A stretch of DNA of 64,000 bases, taken from Owenia fusiformis (Eukaryota > Annelida > Polychaeta > Sabellida > Oweniidae). The number at the start of each line of letters is the position of its first letter. Within the stretch, counting starts at the first letter, position 1. Position numbers and translations under genes: made by a program. The stretch spans positions 12,303,278 through 12,367,277 of the forward strand of contig CAIIXF020000008.1 in NCBI GenBank assembly GCA_903813345.2, in the 5' to 3' direction. Shown here piece after piece: positions 36,101-49,939 of this stretch. Under the pieces are notes generated by a model. The model worked only from the letters and a program-made list of their open reading frames with translations, was not told the DNA's origin and searched no databases.

Positions 36101-39100
36101 ATTAGAGGGAGATTTGCGTGGCAATCGCTAACTTACACATCTAAAATACACAAGTATGCATATAATGTTATAATAATACCTTATATCCTGCATTAGCAAG
36201 TTTGTACGCTCTGTTCCCAACACCTAACTCCCAGATATTGTGCCATGTATAGACATACACATCTCTGTTGTTTTCTAACTTTGTGATATCATAAGCAATA
36301 TCAATATTATCGTCCTTCCCAAGTATACCATCCTCCCATGCACCTAGACCATAGCCCTTCATGATACTAGCTGTTCTTTTCACAAAGTACTCCTTCAGAT
36401 CTTGATGACTTGCTACTTCACCTGACTCTATCAACTTCTCACAGGCAGTTGATTTAAGCCATGTACCTTCAGCTACCTGGTCTCCTCCAAATATGAATGT
36501 TTTCAGAGGAGCTATACCTTCATGGAGCTTAACTGTCTCATTAAGGACTTTTTCCATGAAAGCATATGTTGAGTTCAAGCAAGGGTTTACACTATTATCA
36601 GTAAAATATTGATAAGAAAGATACTTGGAAGGATCATCTGGTTCACTTAGAAGATACTGATCTGCTGGACTCCCTTGAATAGGATTAGCTTCAAGCCGTT
36701 TTCTTCTTTGTTCCATGGCTATGATAGCAGCATGACAGTGACCGGGAACATCAATCTCTGGAAGGATCTCTATATGCCTGTCTGATGCATACTGCAGAAT
36801 TTCTCTACAATGGGTCAGGAATACCTGAAGTGAATTGCCGAAACAATATCTTTGAATATTCCTCAGTCAAATTTTACTCTATAATATTTTGAAAAAATTA
36901 GAGTCACCTGTAGTCCTGAGCAGTATAGAAGCCATTGGCAGACTTAAATGAGGTCGGACCAGAGCCAAGTTGAGAAAGAACACAATGCTCCTCTGCAAGG
37001 TCATGGCATCTGAACCCGCCAATCTAAATATCAAAATTATCTGCATTGGTATATATACATTTTATGGATTAGATTAAAACGTCCAAATGGCGTTCGGACA
37101 TTATACCGAAACCCATTATACCGACGCGCATTATACCGAAACCCATTATACCGACGCGCATTATACCGAACCCCATTATACCGACGCGCATTGTACTGAA
37201 AGGCGTTATACCGAATGTCATAATCACTGTTCCACAACTAGTTACTTTGACGGAACGTCAATGTAACAAAATGGATGAACTTTCTGGTTACGATTTTTTG
37301 CTTTCTCGATTTAAACCTACTAATAAGTCAAGTAACAGATTACAATTTGGCCCAAAGCTAGAAAATATAGCATAGTTTTAATAAGATTCTTCGATTTGGA
37401 ATTTATTTTGTAAATGAAGCTGTAATTCATATACTGAGCCCCTCGCTTTTGTTACATTGACGAAAGCCTGTCGTATTACCAATGTATGTTACTTTGTCAA
37501 TGGGGTTTTAGCCCGACCATTTTTAGAAAACTTGAAAATCTCTAGAATTTGAATAAAGATAAATGACAGTGCAAAAACTAAGTTGTTTTGATATAGAGAA
37601 TTACACACAGAATTCAAATAGAAGAAAAAATGCAGATCTCCTAAAATCTCATTAAAACGAGACCTTAACGAGATTTCAAAGCTATATGGAAAAGCTGCTA
37701 TTAGATAGATGCCTTCACTTGGCTATTCTCTGTAGCGAGTGTAAATTCTTTTCGGAAACATGATTATGTTTTCCCTGTAATATGAATTGGAGATATCTGA
37801 CAAATATGGATAGCCTAAAATATAAATTTAGTGTTTTTGAACATGCGGAAATATCCTGAACACTTTGAACCTGAAGTACAGTTCCTATTAATAGGTCGTT
37901 CAGTTTTCTTGTTTTTGTTCTATATAACACTTGTGTTTAATAGCCACGCGTAATTATTAATAAGCGTTATCAGATTATTTCAAGCGTTGAAATAGCTTAT
38001 TTTCCTCGACTTATCTACACAAACCTATTCACTTACCGTAATAGTGAGCGTCAATTATAATTGTTTTCACTCATCGGCTTTAGTATTTCATTCATTTGAG
38101 ACGCAATTGATATATTGGCAACAAATCAAATGTTCTAAATGATTCTTCTTCATTTTGGAATGTTTCCCCGACCCGATATTCAAAGATGTGTCTTAAATAT
38201 TATACTTTACATTGATCACGATTCTTGTACTTTCTGTCTTTACGACTCCCGTTCACATTTGCAAGAGTTGTTGATTGCATTGCCTTGATCGTTGGTCGAA
38301 CTTCGATTCCAACTAAATCAAATTAATCAATTAAGAAATGTAATATCATGTTTATCCAAGCAAATAATTGTAACAACTACATTATTTTTTAGCAGTTTTG
38401 ATACCTAAGCAGGGTAGCCTAGTGGCGTAGACTGAGGCTACTTTGCGGTTGAACGTCGTGGGATACGGAGGTCCCGCGTTCGAGCCCCAGGTACGGAGTT
38501 GTTGATCATTGTCACTACGGACACCCGGTCCGAAGGTCCAACCGTTTACCGGCCCTTGGCATGGGTTGGTTCTCTGGCCGCTCTTGCCGGGGACAGATTG
38601 TGAGACTGTGGTTGGTTCCTCCACTAACGTGCTTTAGTAAACTCCGGGAGTCATATAGTATGGTAGCGGGCCCCCACCAAGGGCAGTAGTGGAACGACGC
38701 GAATCGGTCCCAGTATGGTTGCCTTGCAACTGAAGAGACTCGAGGAAATCATGCCATTCGCAGTGACCCAGAAAAGACTTTTGATTCTTAATTTGACGTT
38801 TTAATTCATTTATTTACATACTTTATTCATATTACATTCCAGGCAGTTATGGTTTTTATTGGTCAAAATGAATGAACGAGACATATAGATACTATTAAAT
38901 ACATCTAGATAGTATCAAAACTATAATTCGATTTGTCGAACATATATAAAATAACACTTGAAAACACAACACACATAGCTGCAATATCCGTAGCATTTGG
39001 CACAGTTGTTTCCCACGCTCTATCATTTTGTGTGGTCATCATAAGATAAGGACGTACGGTTGATTGGACCATGGTCTTTCAACAGCGTCAAGAAATTGGC

Positions 39101-42100
39101 ATGGATACTTTGAGAAACGAGGTAGCCACAAAAGGAAACATCGGAAATAATCCAGAAATGTCCACACCATTGTTTTCGTTAGTTATGGCAAGGCCCCGGA
39201 GGAAAAACAGCATTCGTGGGTAGCTTAATTTTTGTACCAATTAGAGCCATGGCTTAAACCCAACCAAGAACGAGGGAGCAAAGTCACTATGGGTCCCAGT
39301 TGAGAATCAGTTCAAATCAAAATCAAATTGAGAATCAGACGACCTGCTAAGTCTAGTATAGATTTGCCCCTAACATAGTTAATGAGCACCATTTTAAACT
39401 GCCAATAAAAACATGTATTCAATGTTTCAAAATAATGGAACTGAAATATTGGGCAAATAATTGATATTTCGTTTGTGGAATGAAAACTGATGATAGAGAT
39501 AATATCAGTCGCCAAAAACTATATAAGCAATTTAAACATGGAAATGATGCCATTTTAGAAGTATTATATGTAAAGAAATGTTTGTGAAATGGTTAGAAAA
39601 TGAAATAACTTCAGAATTAATGGGACCATTGAGGCACACATTGATAAAAATCACCCTTGGATTTGGAAAGATTTAAAGTAAAACAAATGAATGCGTTTCT
39701 TACTATCTCCGTGACAACATATCTTGCTCTCTCTCCATGACAACAATATCGAAAATACAGTAATTATCAAGTTCAATAAGAAATGTGAAACTTTATATTT
39801 AATAGCACAATTATTCATTTCTACCAATGAAACAATACAGTATAAATAAATGTTTACTTCATTGAATACAGAATTTACCACGGTTAAATATATTTTATGA
39901 AGTACAGGGTTTACCATAATCAAACATAAATAACAGAATTATGACTTTATCCTCTATGAAATACAGAAATTGATGATTAACTGGAATTCAGTTTGTTGAG
40001 ACGACCCCTCAATCCAAAACGCCTAGCACCAGTTAAAAAATCTCTGGCCGCAACTGAGATGTAAAGATGTTCAAAGATTTTAAATTAAGCTTTATCTAAA
40101 AATATGTTTTTGCACGATAAACGTTTAATTGAATATGAATATATAAACAACAGATTGACATTCAGTCTCATATTAAAAAAGTTTAAAGTCAAAATATTGT
40201 GGAAGTAAATAAAAAATTTAATTTTCAAGACTTGTCTGTTCAATAAAAAAATCATGTATAATTTGAACCAAGGTGTATGATAAAGTAATATATAAACTAT
40301 CTATTTTATATGCTGGTACAGTAGACTTTCTCTTGACTTTTCCCGATGTAAAGATATAGTCCCACGCGGAAGTGCACGTCACAAAACTGATGGGTTAAGG
40401 CAATGTGCCGTCCCACTGGCACGGATTTCGGTACAACGCGCATCGGCATAATGGGTTTCGGTATAATACGCGTCGGTATAATGAGGTGATCCCGTAAAAA
40501 TATTTGTCCGATTTTATTTAATTACAAAGCACTATCTATATGAGGAGAAAATTAGAGAGTTCTAACACCCTGTACAGTTGTATTTACCTCTGTGAGTTCT
40601 GGAAGGCCCTGAATCTCAAGTCTCCATCCTTCATCATCAGTTAGGTGAATGTGGAGTTTGTTCATCTTATAAAGGGACATGCCATCGATGAGTCTCATTA
40701 TATCTTCTTTACTGTGGAAGTTCCTAGCCACATCAACATGCATACCTCTGTAGTTATATCTGAAAAACATACTCATAATGCAGGAATAATTCTAAATTCA
40801 GTACCTACATGTAGTTCATAGGTCAATTAAGTTAAATTCGACAAGGATGGTGTTTCAGCCTTATCATAAATAGGCAATTCCACTCACATTCAACCACAGG
40901 CACGTTCGAGCTAGGCGATTGGGCGCCGTAACCACGAGGTTGCGAGTTCGAGACGCGTGTGCTCCTTGTGTTTATTTATTTGTGTATTCACTACAAAAAA
41001 CTTTGTCTCGCCATAAAAATACTTATCAAATTAAATATAAAAATTTCAATCAGCTGAACTGACCTAGGCTGATCACTTAGTGTCACAGCAGGAATACTCC
41101 CATTGGTACCATCGTGGATACTTATAAGCGACTGGACAGCCCAGAATACACCTGTAGGACTCTTGCCCTCTAGGGTAATCACCTGGCTACTTGTGTCAAC
41201 TACAAGTGTGTAAGCTTCACTGTTACTGTTGGTTTGGCCATCCACAAGCAAGTTATTGTTAACTTGGAGCAGTACATACTTAGAGCTTGGAGTAACTGTA
41301 GTTGTTCCCATTGGCAGTTTTTCTGAAACATTATTTTTTATTAGACTTCTTTAAATATGCACGTTTTCTTATTATTGTTTTGTTACTTTCATTTGTGTAT
41401 CTGTATATGCTTTCCTAATTTCACTTGATATCATACCTGATAGATATTTAGCTTCTTGTTGCAAATTATCCTTTATCACTATGACCCAGTCTCCAGTTGA
41501 TATGGAAACAGTCGATGTGTCATCTACCTCTACTTTGACAGGTGTTGGGAGAACTAAGTGTTGAGCAGCACCAAGATCATCTTGGACAGCATTGATAGTG
41601 AATCGCTTCTCAGGGGTATAGGGATCATACCTAGAAAAATAATAGTACCATAATTATAATAATGTAAATGTACATGTAATGTAAATATCCGAATAGTTTG
41701 GTTTTGAATTCATGAAATCATTGTAAATAACAATGCCGGCAATACATTTTTTATGTTGAAAGTGGTAGGTTTGATTACACGAGCTCTAAACATTTTGAAG
41801 GAGACATCGAAGTAATACATACTTGTCACTTTCGTATCGTTTCCATTTCTCAGTCGAATCAAATGCAGAAACAAAGTCAAGATCTTCGGAGGCTGTACTT
41901 TGAATTGTACGGGGCTCAAGACCATCCGCTGCCACATACCAATTGGGCATAGTATCACTTCGAGAAACCATCCAGTCTCCAGCAATGAACGAAATTTCAC
42001 GTGACTCACCAGCAGTAATATCTTTAAATGTAGCCGTTGGCTCTACTTTAAACAAGCAGCCATTTACATGGGACCATTTTGCACCGGTATTGGGGTCAGT

Positions 42101-43802
42101 GTATCCATACGGGTCGTCTATGTAATTGCCATGATATATTTTTGACTCTTTTATTAACTTTATATGGCAAAAGTATATGGCCCATGCATCATTGGTGATA
42201 ACCTTTTGGCCAGAGTTCGTCAAGGTGATTTTTCCTGTATACGTGGCATCATTAGGCTTGAAGTTAGTGACAACTTCATATGTGATATCTAGATTGTCAG
42301 CAATGTAGTCAAGTTTTCGCTGCGTGAGGGCCCCATCTGTAAAAATTTAAAACGTTTCAGTTTGCCATTCATTCATAACACAATTAGGGAGTTCCCGGAT
42401 TACCATTTGACTACAGAAGGTGTTCATATTGACACAGGCAGATATGATATGCCAATTAAAGTGCTGAAAGTATGTAATCTAAAAGATAAGTATTGAATTA
42501 AACTGCAGGCACTAAAATATTGAGTTAGTTACTCCGTTACTTGTTACTTTAAAAAAATTCAACCACAACACGATTGACTTTGAACATGAAAAAGCTGAAA
42601 ATGACTTTTTGTCAAATGGTAGATAGAGTAAAAACCGAAAACCGTAATTCCGAGAGATTTTGAATCTTCAGAGAACACAGCAACTACTAACATTTATTAT
42701 TTATTAGAAAGTTCTACTTTAACAAAGTGTCTGATATTTTAAAAAATTGTCTTTTTTTACGTCAAAGTCGGAATTTTTTTGAAACCTGCTAAACTTGGAA
42801 AATTGGCGATAACGTGTCAAATAGCCACTATGTATATACATAAATTGAATATAGATATGACTTTGTACGAATAGCAATTTTAAATTTGTGTCGCAAATGC
42901 TGACGGTAGGACAGACCAACGGACGGACGACTAGTTCATAGGCTCACTGTATGAGCCAAAAATTATTTGTACTTTTCAAAACCCAAGGTCAATCAAAAAC
43001 AAGGCCATCGGACACCCGACACGTGTGTATGTCATCGTGAAACTGCCCTACGACATAGCTATGGCCTGTCTAGTTCTAATGCAATCTAGAAAGAAAATCA
43101 ACTGTTGGCATAAGATACATTGAAAACTCGAGTTTTCGCGAGTTTCGCATTTTATGATGCGAGTTTCGAATCATATAGGAGTGTCACATTATGTGGTTCG
43201 ATTTCACGGCTTGTTTATTCCATAATACTATTGTTTTCCCAGGGAAATATGAAGGAATAATCGTATTGAATCGCATTTCATGAAAAATCGTATTGTCCCC
43301 GGGAGAAAAATCGTATTGGAGCGTATTACATGAAAAAATCGTATTGTCCCCGGGAAAAATTGTATTGGAGCATATTAAGCTATTTTCGGTTTCCCGGTTA
43401 TTTTTTCCCGTTTATTTGCATTATCCAAATGTAGAATTTTAGAGGGGTGTATTATGGAATAAAAAGGTTAATTTTGGTCAGGATTGAATATGGGTTTTAT
43501 TCCTCGGAAAATATGACATTGACACTAGGTCACTGCACTACCTCGGTCAATATCATATTACCCTTCGATCAATATCATATTGTCCCACGGAATAAAATCC
43601 ATATTCAATCCCTCTCAGTAAATAACCTATATCTATTGTCCAATTCTAAATGAATAAATTCCATAGTACTGTATGTGATTATACTCGATTAGGAAAATAT
43701 CAAAACTGCAGCTTTAAGTCATTGAATTATTAAATGCTCACCTATGACTTTAACTACATCCAGTGCAATCGCTGTTAGTAGCAAAATTAGGTAAGCTGCC
43801 AT
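32657..43802 (-). CDS. Gene B: membrane-anchored GH20 chitobiase-like protein, tandem paralog and likely chimera
   Basis: Twelve exons: 43742-43802, 41823-42336, 41437-41630, 41064-41322, 40588-40759, 36908-37023, 36180-36804, 35660-35900, 34950-35202, 34726-34857, 34272-34312, 32657-33114. They total 3066 nt in frame (1021 residues). Exon lengths and phases equal those of gene C except for small indels: one codon in exon 2, nine bases in exon 10, one codon in exon 12. The start MAAYLILLLTAIAL is a signal peptide. The domain order is the same as in C, with a helix at about 881-903 and a 118-residue tail. The catalytic motif is again IFGGDQ (D547-Q548). No frameshift or stop was seen, so the gene looks functional as a protein. 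Introns 1-5 resemble gene A where A is visible. Introns 7-11 resemble gene C, and intron 6 does not, pointing to a recombinant origin. Intron 5 (3.56 kb) carries an old inserted element. Confidence 0.85.
36180..36804 (-). other. Gene B exon 7: GH20 active-site exon with Asp-Gln; likely recombination site
   Basis: Same length and frame as the gene C exon. The Gln codon is CAG at 36477-36479. The first ~90 nt (36717-36804) differ from gene C at several positions, and the preceding intron 6 is unrelated to C intron 6. The remaining ~540 nt differ at only a handful of positions, and the following introns align with C. This switch marks the inferred A-type/C-type junction. Confidence 0.75.
37088..37216. 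repeat. Inverted cluster of the CGGTATAATGCGCGT repeat (gene B intron 5)
   Basis: About four tandem ~30-bp units containing CATTATACCGACGCG, opposite in orientation to the cluster at 40428-40485. The two bound about 3.3 kb missing from gene C intron 5. Confidence 0.7.
38402..38770 (+). mobile_element. tRNA-derived SINE candidate (copy in gene B intron 5)
   Basis: Nearly identical to 2178-2545, with the same A-box-like and B-box-like motifs. It sits at the orthologous position of the duplicated intron. Confidence 0.5.
40428..40485. repeat. CGGTATAATGCGCGT repeat cluster (gene B intron 5, right end)
   Basis: Shorter version of the cluster at 22650-22775, immediately before sequence shared with gene C intron 5. 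Confidence 0.65.
40897..40978 (+). mobile_element. tRNA-like SINE fragment in gene B intron 4
   Basis: An A-box-like TAGGCGATTGG and a B-box-like GAGTTCGAGAC are spaced as in a tRNA. The ~80-bp segment is absent from the matching place in gene A (near 23161), so it inserted after the duplication or was lost there. It is not a folding tRNA gene as far as can be judged by eye. Confidence 0.5.
43481..43611. repeat. 131-bp palindromic MITE in gene B intron 1
   Basis: Same termini and position as the gene A copy at 25630-25760. Confidence 0.6.
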
Positions 43803-44137
43803 TGTCGCTTGCTTTGACTGCTTGAATGCCCTATGTCAAACGCAATACATTCTAAATGTTACATAGTTTGAGCATCGACTCTAGGTTAACTGTCTCATTA
43901 AAACAATAATCGAAGATCAAGGTCTATTATATGCGTATATTATCGAGCATTATTTTTATTTTTATTGGATTGTTGGTTTGTTTACGAAATATACATCTAT
44001 GTGATTGATATGTATTAATTGAGAGTTAATAACGAGATTGAACCAACGCTGACATTTTTAACACTCATAACGAAAACTCGTGTTCATTTTTCCCGTTTCC
44101 CGTTTTGCCTCAGTCTCACGTGTCGTCCAGGTGCAGA

Positions 44138-47100
44138 TATTATGGCAGTCATTGCTCTTCCTCAAATAATCATTGAATTGCGACTTAAACTGGGGAAGGA
44201 GTACATTAAGATCTAGTCAGCTGTTCATAAACAATAACGAAATGCAATATCAGTGAATGTTATGCAGAAAAAGTATTCTTTGGAAATAATTGAAGAGAAA
44301 ACATGAGGAGTTTTAGATTTTTCATTTCATTTCGTATCCGTTTCACGTTCAAGTGCGAATCTTTCTAACATTGCAAATCTTTTCTTGGGTATGAATCTAT
44401 AAGCAGTGGCAAAATTGCGGCAACATACGAGCGCCAACCACCATGCCACCGAACACCGCCTACAAAAAAGTTGGAGACTATTACAATTTATGTCACCACA
44501 TGTGGTGGTGTCATTAAAATGAAAGCATTGTTGTAAACATCTTCAGTTTTCCTCAGATGAATATATCGGTTGTCCCAAAAAGTGAATCGCTTTTTGACAA
44601 GTATTTTCTCAGCAATAGATAAGCTGAACTTATATTCCATTATAGAGAATGATGTATATTTTTCTATATTGAGAAATATCAAACTTACCATTAAATAGGT
44701 CTATAGCCTATAACGACTAAAACATTAAATGCTAGTCGCCGTGTGACCAATCGTGCGAGAAGGTGTGCAAAATAAAATTTTATGGAATTTGTTGCAATAC
44801 ACAATATATGGTGGTTTTGTTTGCGTTGATTCTATTTACATCATTACTACTAACTATTATAAATGGAGGGGATACCGGGGCAAAACAAGGCACTATTTCC
44901 AGTGTTTTATATACTACAACATGATTGTCATTCGAAATAAATGCGAAGTCAAGATAGCGGGCAAAATAGCTGTATCTGCTTTTTGAGTTTGGTTGTTATT
45001 GTCTGCAATATGGTAAGTGTTCTGATGAAATACGGGACACGCTTATAATTGAATCAAATGAACAACTCTTTAACTGTGCCAACATATGATTCCAAAGTTT
45101 ACAATCCCTAATTTCCATAATAAGAAATCTTGTTTTATCATTAACCAATTGCTGAGAAATAATTTACACTCAATTTTATGTGATATTCAATACCTACATG
45201 TCAATATTGAATATCATATACTAGTATTCTACAAAATGTCAGTTAATAACGAGATTGAACCAACGCTGACATTTTTTAACACTGAACGAAAACTCGTGTC
45301 CATTTTTTCCCGTGTCCCGTTTTGCCCCAGTCTCCCTAAACATGTATATTGTTTAATCTCTAGAAGTAAAGCTTTACGTTATTGCATCATTAATAAACCA
45401 TCAGAGTAAACCAGAAGCGTTTATATTTTTATAATTCGAGCTATTAAATTATATAAATGTATATTTCACGACCATCCATTGAGTCGGAACAAATGCTAAC
45501 ATTTGGATGCAATCTTATGCTGCATATACATCGCGATAGCCGCGCCCCCTTTGTCTCTATCCTTCCAAAGTGCTCTCGCTTATATTACGGCAGGTAAGAG
45601 GGGCTCTGACATACCAGAATGCTGCATATATGCAAGATTAAATCATCTAAGTAGATATGCAGGATAAGATCAATTGCATCCCCATGTTAAGCCAATGATG
45701 TGTGGCATTTTTAGTGTAGATCCAGGTGTGGCTGCAAAGGAATAGACGACACATCTTGTAAATGCTCAGGCACATCTAATTCGGCTAGTAGTCTGAAACG
45801 TCCTATGGAGGTACTCCATGGAGTATAGTTTTACTATGCAAAAGGAGAAGTCGGGATATTGCAAAAAAGTTATGCAACATTATGTGGGTGGGTGAAATTT
45901 TATGTGTGTCTCACAGTATATACTATGTTGTAAAAAAGTTCTATCTCTAATTTGAATTAAGACATTGATAATTAAAAAGTATATGTTTTACATATTTTTG
46001 TAATGTTGCTTTTATTTCAAAACAAGCGGACTTAAAGGATAGGCATCAATATGCTAACTGTCCCAATCCTTCCACTCTGAGATTTGAACAATGCTTGGTG
46101 AAGAAAGATACATTCTTCTGGAGCTGAAAACTTGTACTGTTGGAGTTAAAAGTGCGTGTCTGGGAACATTTGTTCCTTAGTGGGCATCCCTTTAGAACTG
46201 GAAAGGTCATCCACATTCTGTAACACATACACAAACACACATAAATACGAGGGTTGTAAAGGTACTGCAAGGTCAAGACTCACTAAAGTTTGTCGAATTA
46301 TGATGATCTCAGACATCTGCTGATAACGCAATGTAGGACACCCACTGGACTTAATGAAGCCCTTCACCTGTCGAAGTGTTAATTCTTGATCAGTTTGAAG
46401 TGATTTCGTTGATGTTTATTTGAAAACGTAGCATACATATCTCAAAACTAATGAAGTATATATTATGGCAGTCATTGCTCTTCCTCAAATAATCATTGAA
46501 TTGCGACTTAAACTGGGGAAGGAGTACATTAAGATCTAGTCAGCTGTTCATAAACAATAACGAAATGCAATATCAGTGAATGTTATGCAGAAAAAGTATT
46601 CTTTGGAAATAATTGAAGAGAAAACATGAGGAGTTTTAGATTTTTCATTTCATTTCGTATCCGTTTCACGTTCAAGTGCGAATCTTTCTAACATTGCAAA
46701 TCTTTTCTTGGGTATGAATCTATAAGCAGTGGCAAAATTGCGGCAACATACGAGCGCCAACCACCATGCCACCGAACACCGCCTACAAAAAAGTTGGAGA
46801 CTATTACAATTTATGTCACCACATGTGGTGGTGTCATTAAAATGAAAGCATTGTTGTAAACATCTTCAGTTTTCCTCAGATGAATATATCGGTTGTCCCA
46901 AAAAGTGAATCGCTTTTTGACAAGTATTTTCTCAGCAATAGATAAGCTGAACTTATATTCCATTATAGAGAATGATGTATATTTTTCTATATTGAGAAAT
47001 ATCAAACTTACCATTAAATAGGTCTATAGCCTATAACGACTAAAACATTAAATGCTAGTCGCCGTGTGACCAATCGTGCGAGAAGGTGTGCAAAATAAAA

Positions 47101-48783
47101 TTTTATGGAATTTGTTGCAATACACAATATATGGTGGTTTTGTTTGCGTTGATTCTATTTACATCATTACTACTAACTATTATAAATGGAGGGGATACCG
47201 GGGCAAAACAAGGCACTATTTCCAGTGTTTTATATACTACAACATGATTGTCATTCGAAATAAATGCGAAGTCAAGATAGCGGGCAAAATAGCTGTATCT
47301 GCTTTTTGAGTTTGGTTGTTATTGTCTGCAATATGGTAAGTGTTCTGATGAAATACGGGACACGCTTATAATTGAATCAAATGAACAACTCTTTAACTGT
47401 GCCAACATATGATTCCAAAGTTTACAATCCCTAATTTCCATAATAAGAAATCTTGTTTTATCATTAACCAATTGCTGAGAAATAATTTACACTCAATTTT
47501 ATGTGATATTCAATACCTACATGTCAATATTGAATATCATATACTAGTATTCTACAAAATGTCAGTTAATAACGAGATTGAACCAACGCTGACATTTTTT
47601 AACACTGAACGAAAACTCGTGTCCATTTTTTCCCGTGTCCCGTTTTGCCCCAGTCTCCCTAAACATGTATATTGTTTAATCTCTAGAAGTAAAGCTTTAC
47701 GTTATTGCATCATTAATAAACCATCAGAGTAAACCAGAAGCGTTTATATTTTTATAATTCGAGCTATTAAATTATATAAATGTATATTTCACGACCATCC
47801 ATTGAGTCGGAACAAATGCTAACATTTGGATGCAATCTTATGCTGCATATACATCGCGATAGCCGCGCCCCCTTTGTCTCTATCCTTCCAAAGTGCTCTC
47901 GCTTATATTACGGCAGGTAAGAGGGGCTCTGACATACCAGAATGCTGCATATATGCAAGATTAAATCATCTAAGTAGATATGCAGGATAAGATCAATTGC
48001 ATCCCCATGTTAAGCCAATGATGTGTGGCATTTTTAGTGTAGATCCAGGTGTGGCTGCAAAGGAATAGACGACACATCTTGTAAATGCTCAGGCACATCT
48101 AATTCGGCTAGTAGTCTGAAACGTCCTATGGAGGTACTCCATGGAGTATAGTTTTACTATGCAAAAGGAGAAGTCGGGATATTGCAAAAAAGTTATGCAA
48201 CATTATGTGGGTGGGTGAAATTTTATGTGTGTCTCACAGTATATACTATGTTGTAAAAAAGTTCTATCTCTAATTTGAATTAAGACATTGATAATTAAAA
48301 AGTATATGTTTTACATATTTTTGTAATGTTGCTTTTATTTCAAAACAAGCGGACTTAAAGGATAGGCATCAATATGCTAACTGTCCCAATCCTTCCACTC
48401 TGAGATTTGAACAATGCTTGGTGAAGAAAGATACATTCTTCTGGAGCTGAAAACTTGTACTGTTGGAGTTAAAAGTGCGTGTCTGGGAACATTTGTTCCT
48501 TAGTGGGCATCCCTTTAGAACTGGAAAGGTCATCCACATTCTGTAACACATACACAAACACACATAAATACGAGGGTTGTAAAGGTACTGCAAGGTCAAG
48601 ACTCACTAAAGTTTGTCGAATTATGATGATCTCAGACATCTGCTGATAACGCAATGTAGGACACCCACTGGACTTAATGAAGCCCTTCACCTGTCGAAGT
48701 GTTAATTCTTGATCAGTTTGAAGTGATTTCGTTGATGTTTATTTGAAAACGTAGCATACATATCTCAAAACTAATGAAGTATA
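44138..48783. repeat. Two head-to-tail copies of a 2323-bp segment
   Basis: 44138-46460 and 46461-48783 appear identical or almost so; every open frame and indel recurs at an offset of 2323. The join at 46460/46461 overlaps in a few A/T bases. The spacer upstream of gene A has only one copy of this segment. Confidence 0.9.
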
Positions 48784-49939
48784 TTTTAAAACATTTGCGA
48801 CTCTAACATAGATGTGACTCTTAATTAAAACTTCATTAATTTTAACAATGAATGACATCAATGAAATTCAACAATGACTGTGAATCTTATATTAATTTAT
48901 TTCACAATTGTTCTCACTAGTGGAAAGTCCAAAAATATGTCCTGTTTAAGAACCATATTTTTATTACTATGAACCGTTAGATATTGCTCTACTAGTTCTT
49001 GTATTTAAAGCAAATCGCTTGCAGATTTAGAAAAAATTGGGGATTTCAGCAAGGGGCGATTTTCAAAAATTATCTAACAATATTTTTAGAAGAAATTTCT
49101 ACACAGTATAGACAATCGTTTCATATCAGCTATATCGAAGACCTTATAGTGCCAGATAAAATCAAAATAAAGTTTGTCAAATGTTGTAATCATCAAATTT
49201 GATTTTTGATGACCTTCCTATTGGCTATCATCATTTTTTTCTGTTGGTGAAAATGGAAAACAATTGTTATATAGACATCTAGAATATAGTAAATAAGGCT
49301 GTTTAAACAACTAAATGATATGTAATTATTGTTAAAATTGTTTTACCAGTGGAAAGCAAGAACGGTTTAAAAATATAATTAGATAAAAATACGTTACAAA
49401 ACATTTTTTCGGAAAATTTAGAATAAGAAATAGACACTTCTTATACCCTAAATAACTTTTATGTGCTTAAATAGATTGACCTGATTATAGCCAAAATGAA
49501 TTAATAAATGAGCATATTATTTATCCTAGAGGTAAAGTGTGTAGTTACTTCAAAAGAGAGTATAACTTAGTAAAAGGCAAGTCTCGATTTGAAGAACAGT
49601 CTACTTTGACAATAATTTTTTATTACACCCATATTAAATTATGAATATTCAAAAAAGAATATTTGAAGTAATGTGTAAAAACTGTCCAAAGCAGGCGTAA
49701 CGTGCAATATACCGATTCAATAAATGACTCGGTTTGGAGAACGAAGTTCATCAGTCTACTTCGCTAATATTTTTTAATGAAAAATAACACCCAAATAAGA
49801 TTTATGGATATTCAAAAGTGGACATTTCAGTAGCTGATGAATTTCGTTCTTCAAACTGATACTAGTCTTTTATAAATTGAATTTTCGTAAGATGTTTTGC
49901 AGGGCCCCTGTTTAAGTCAGATACTAGTGCATGTTTGAC

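Larger units (their letters stand above)
37088..40485. mobile_element. 3.4-kb element in gene B intron 5, shared with gene A
   Basis: Intron 5 is 212 bp in gene C and 3564 bp in gene B. The extra DNA is bounded by inverted repeat clusters. Inside are a relic of the 528-bp repeat (37540-37830), the SINE candidate and AT-rich DNA without coding signal. Gene A carries the same insertion, so it predates the A/B duplication. Confidence 0.65.

Noticed and set aside
37037-37237. Minus-strand frame with repeated RRYNGFRYNA
   Set aside because: It only reflects the ~30-bp subterminal repeat; there is no start context or family match.
40910-40965. Possible functional tRNA gene
   Set aside because: A- and B-box-like motifs are present, but a complete cloverleaf and terminator could not be drawn; a SINE fragment fits better because the copy is absent in gene A.
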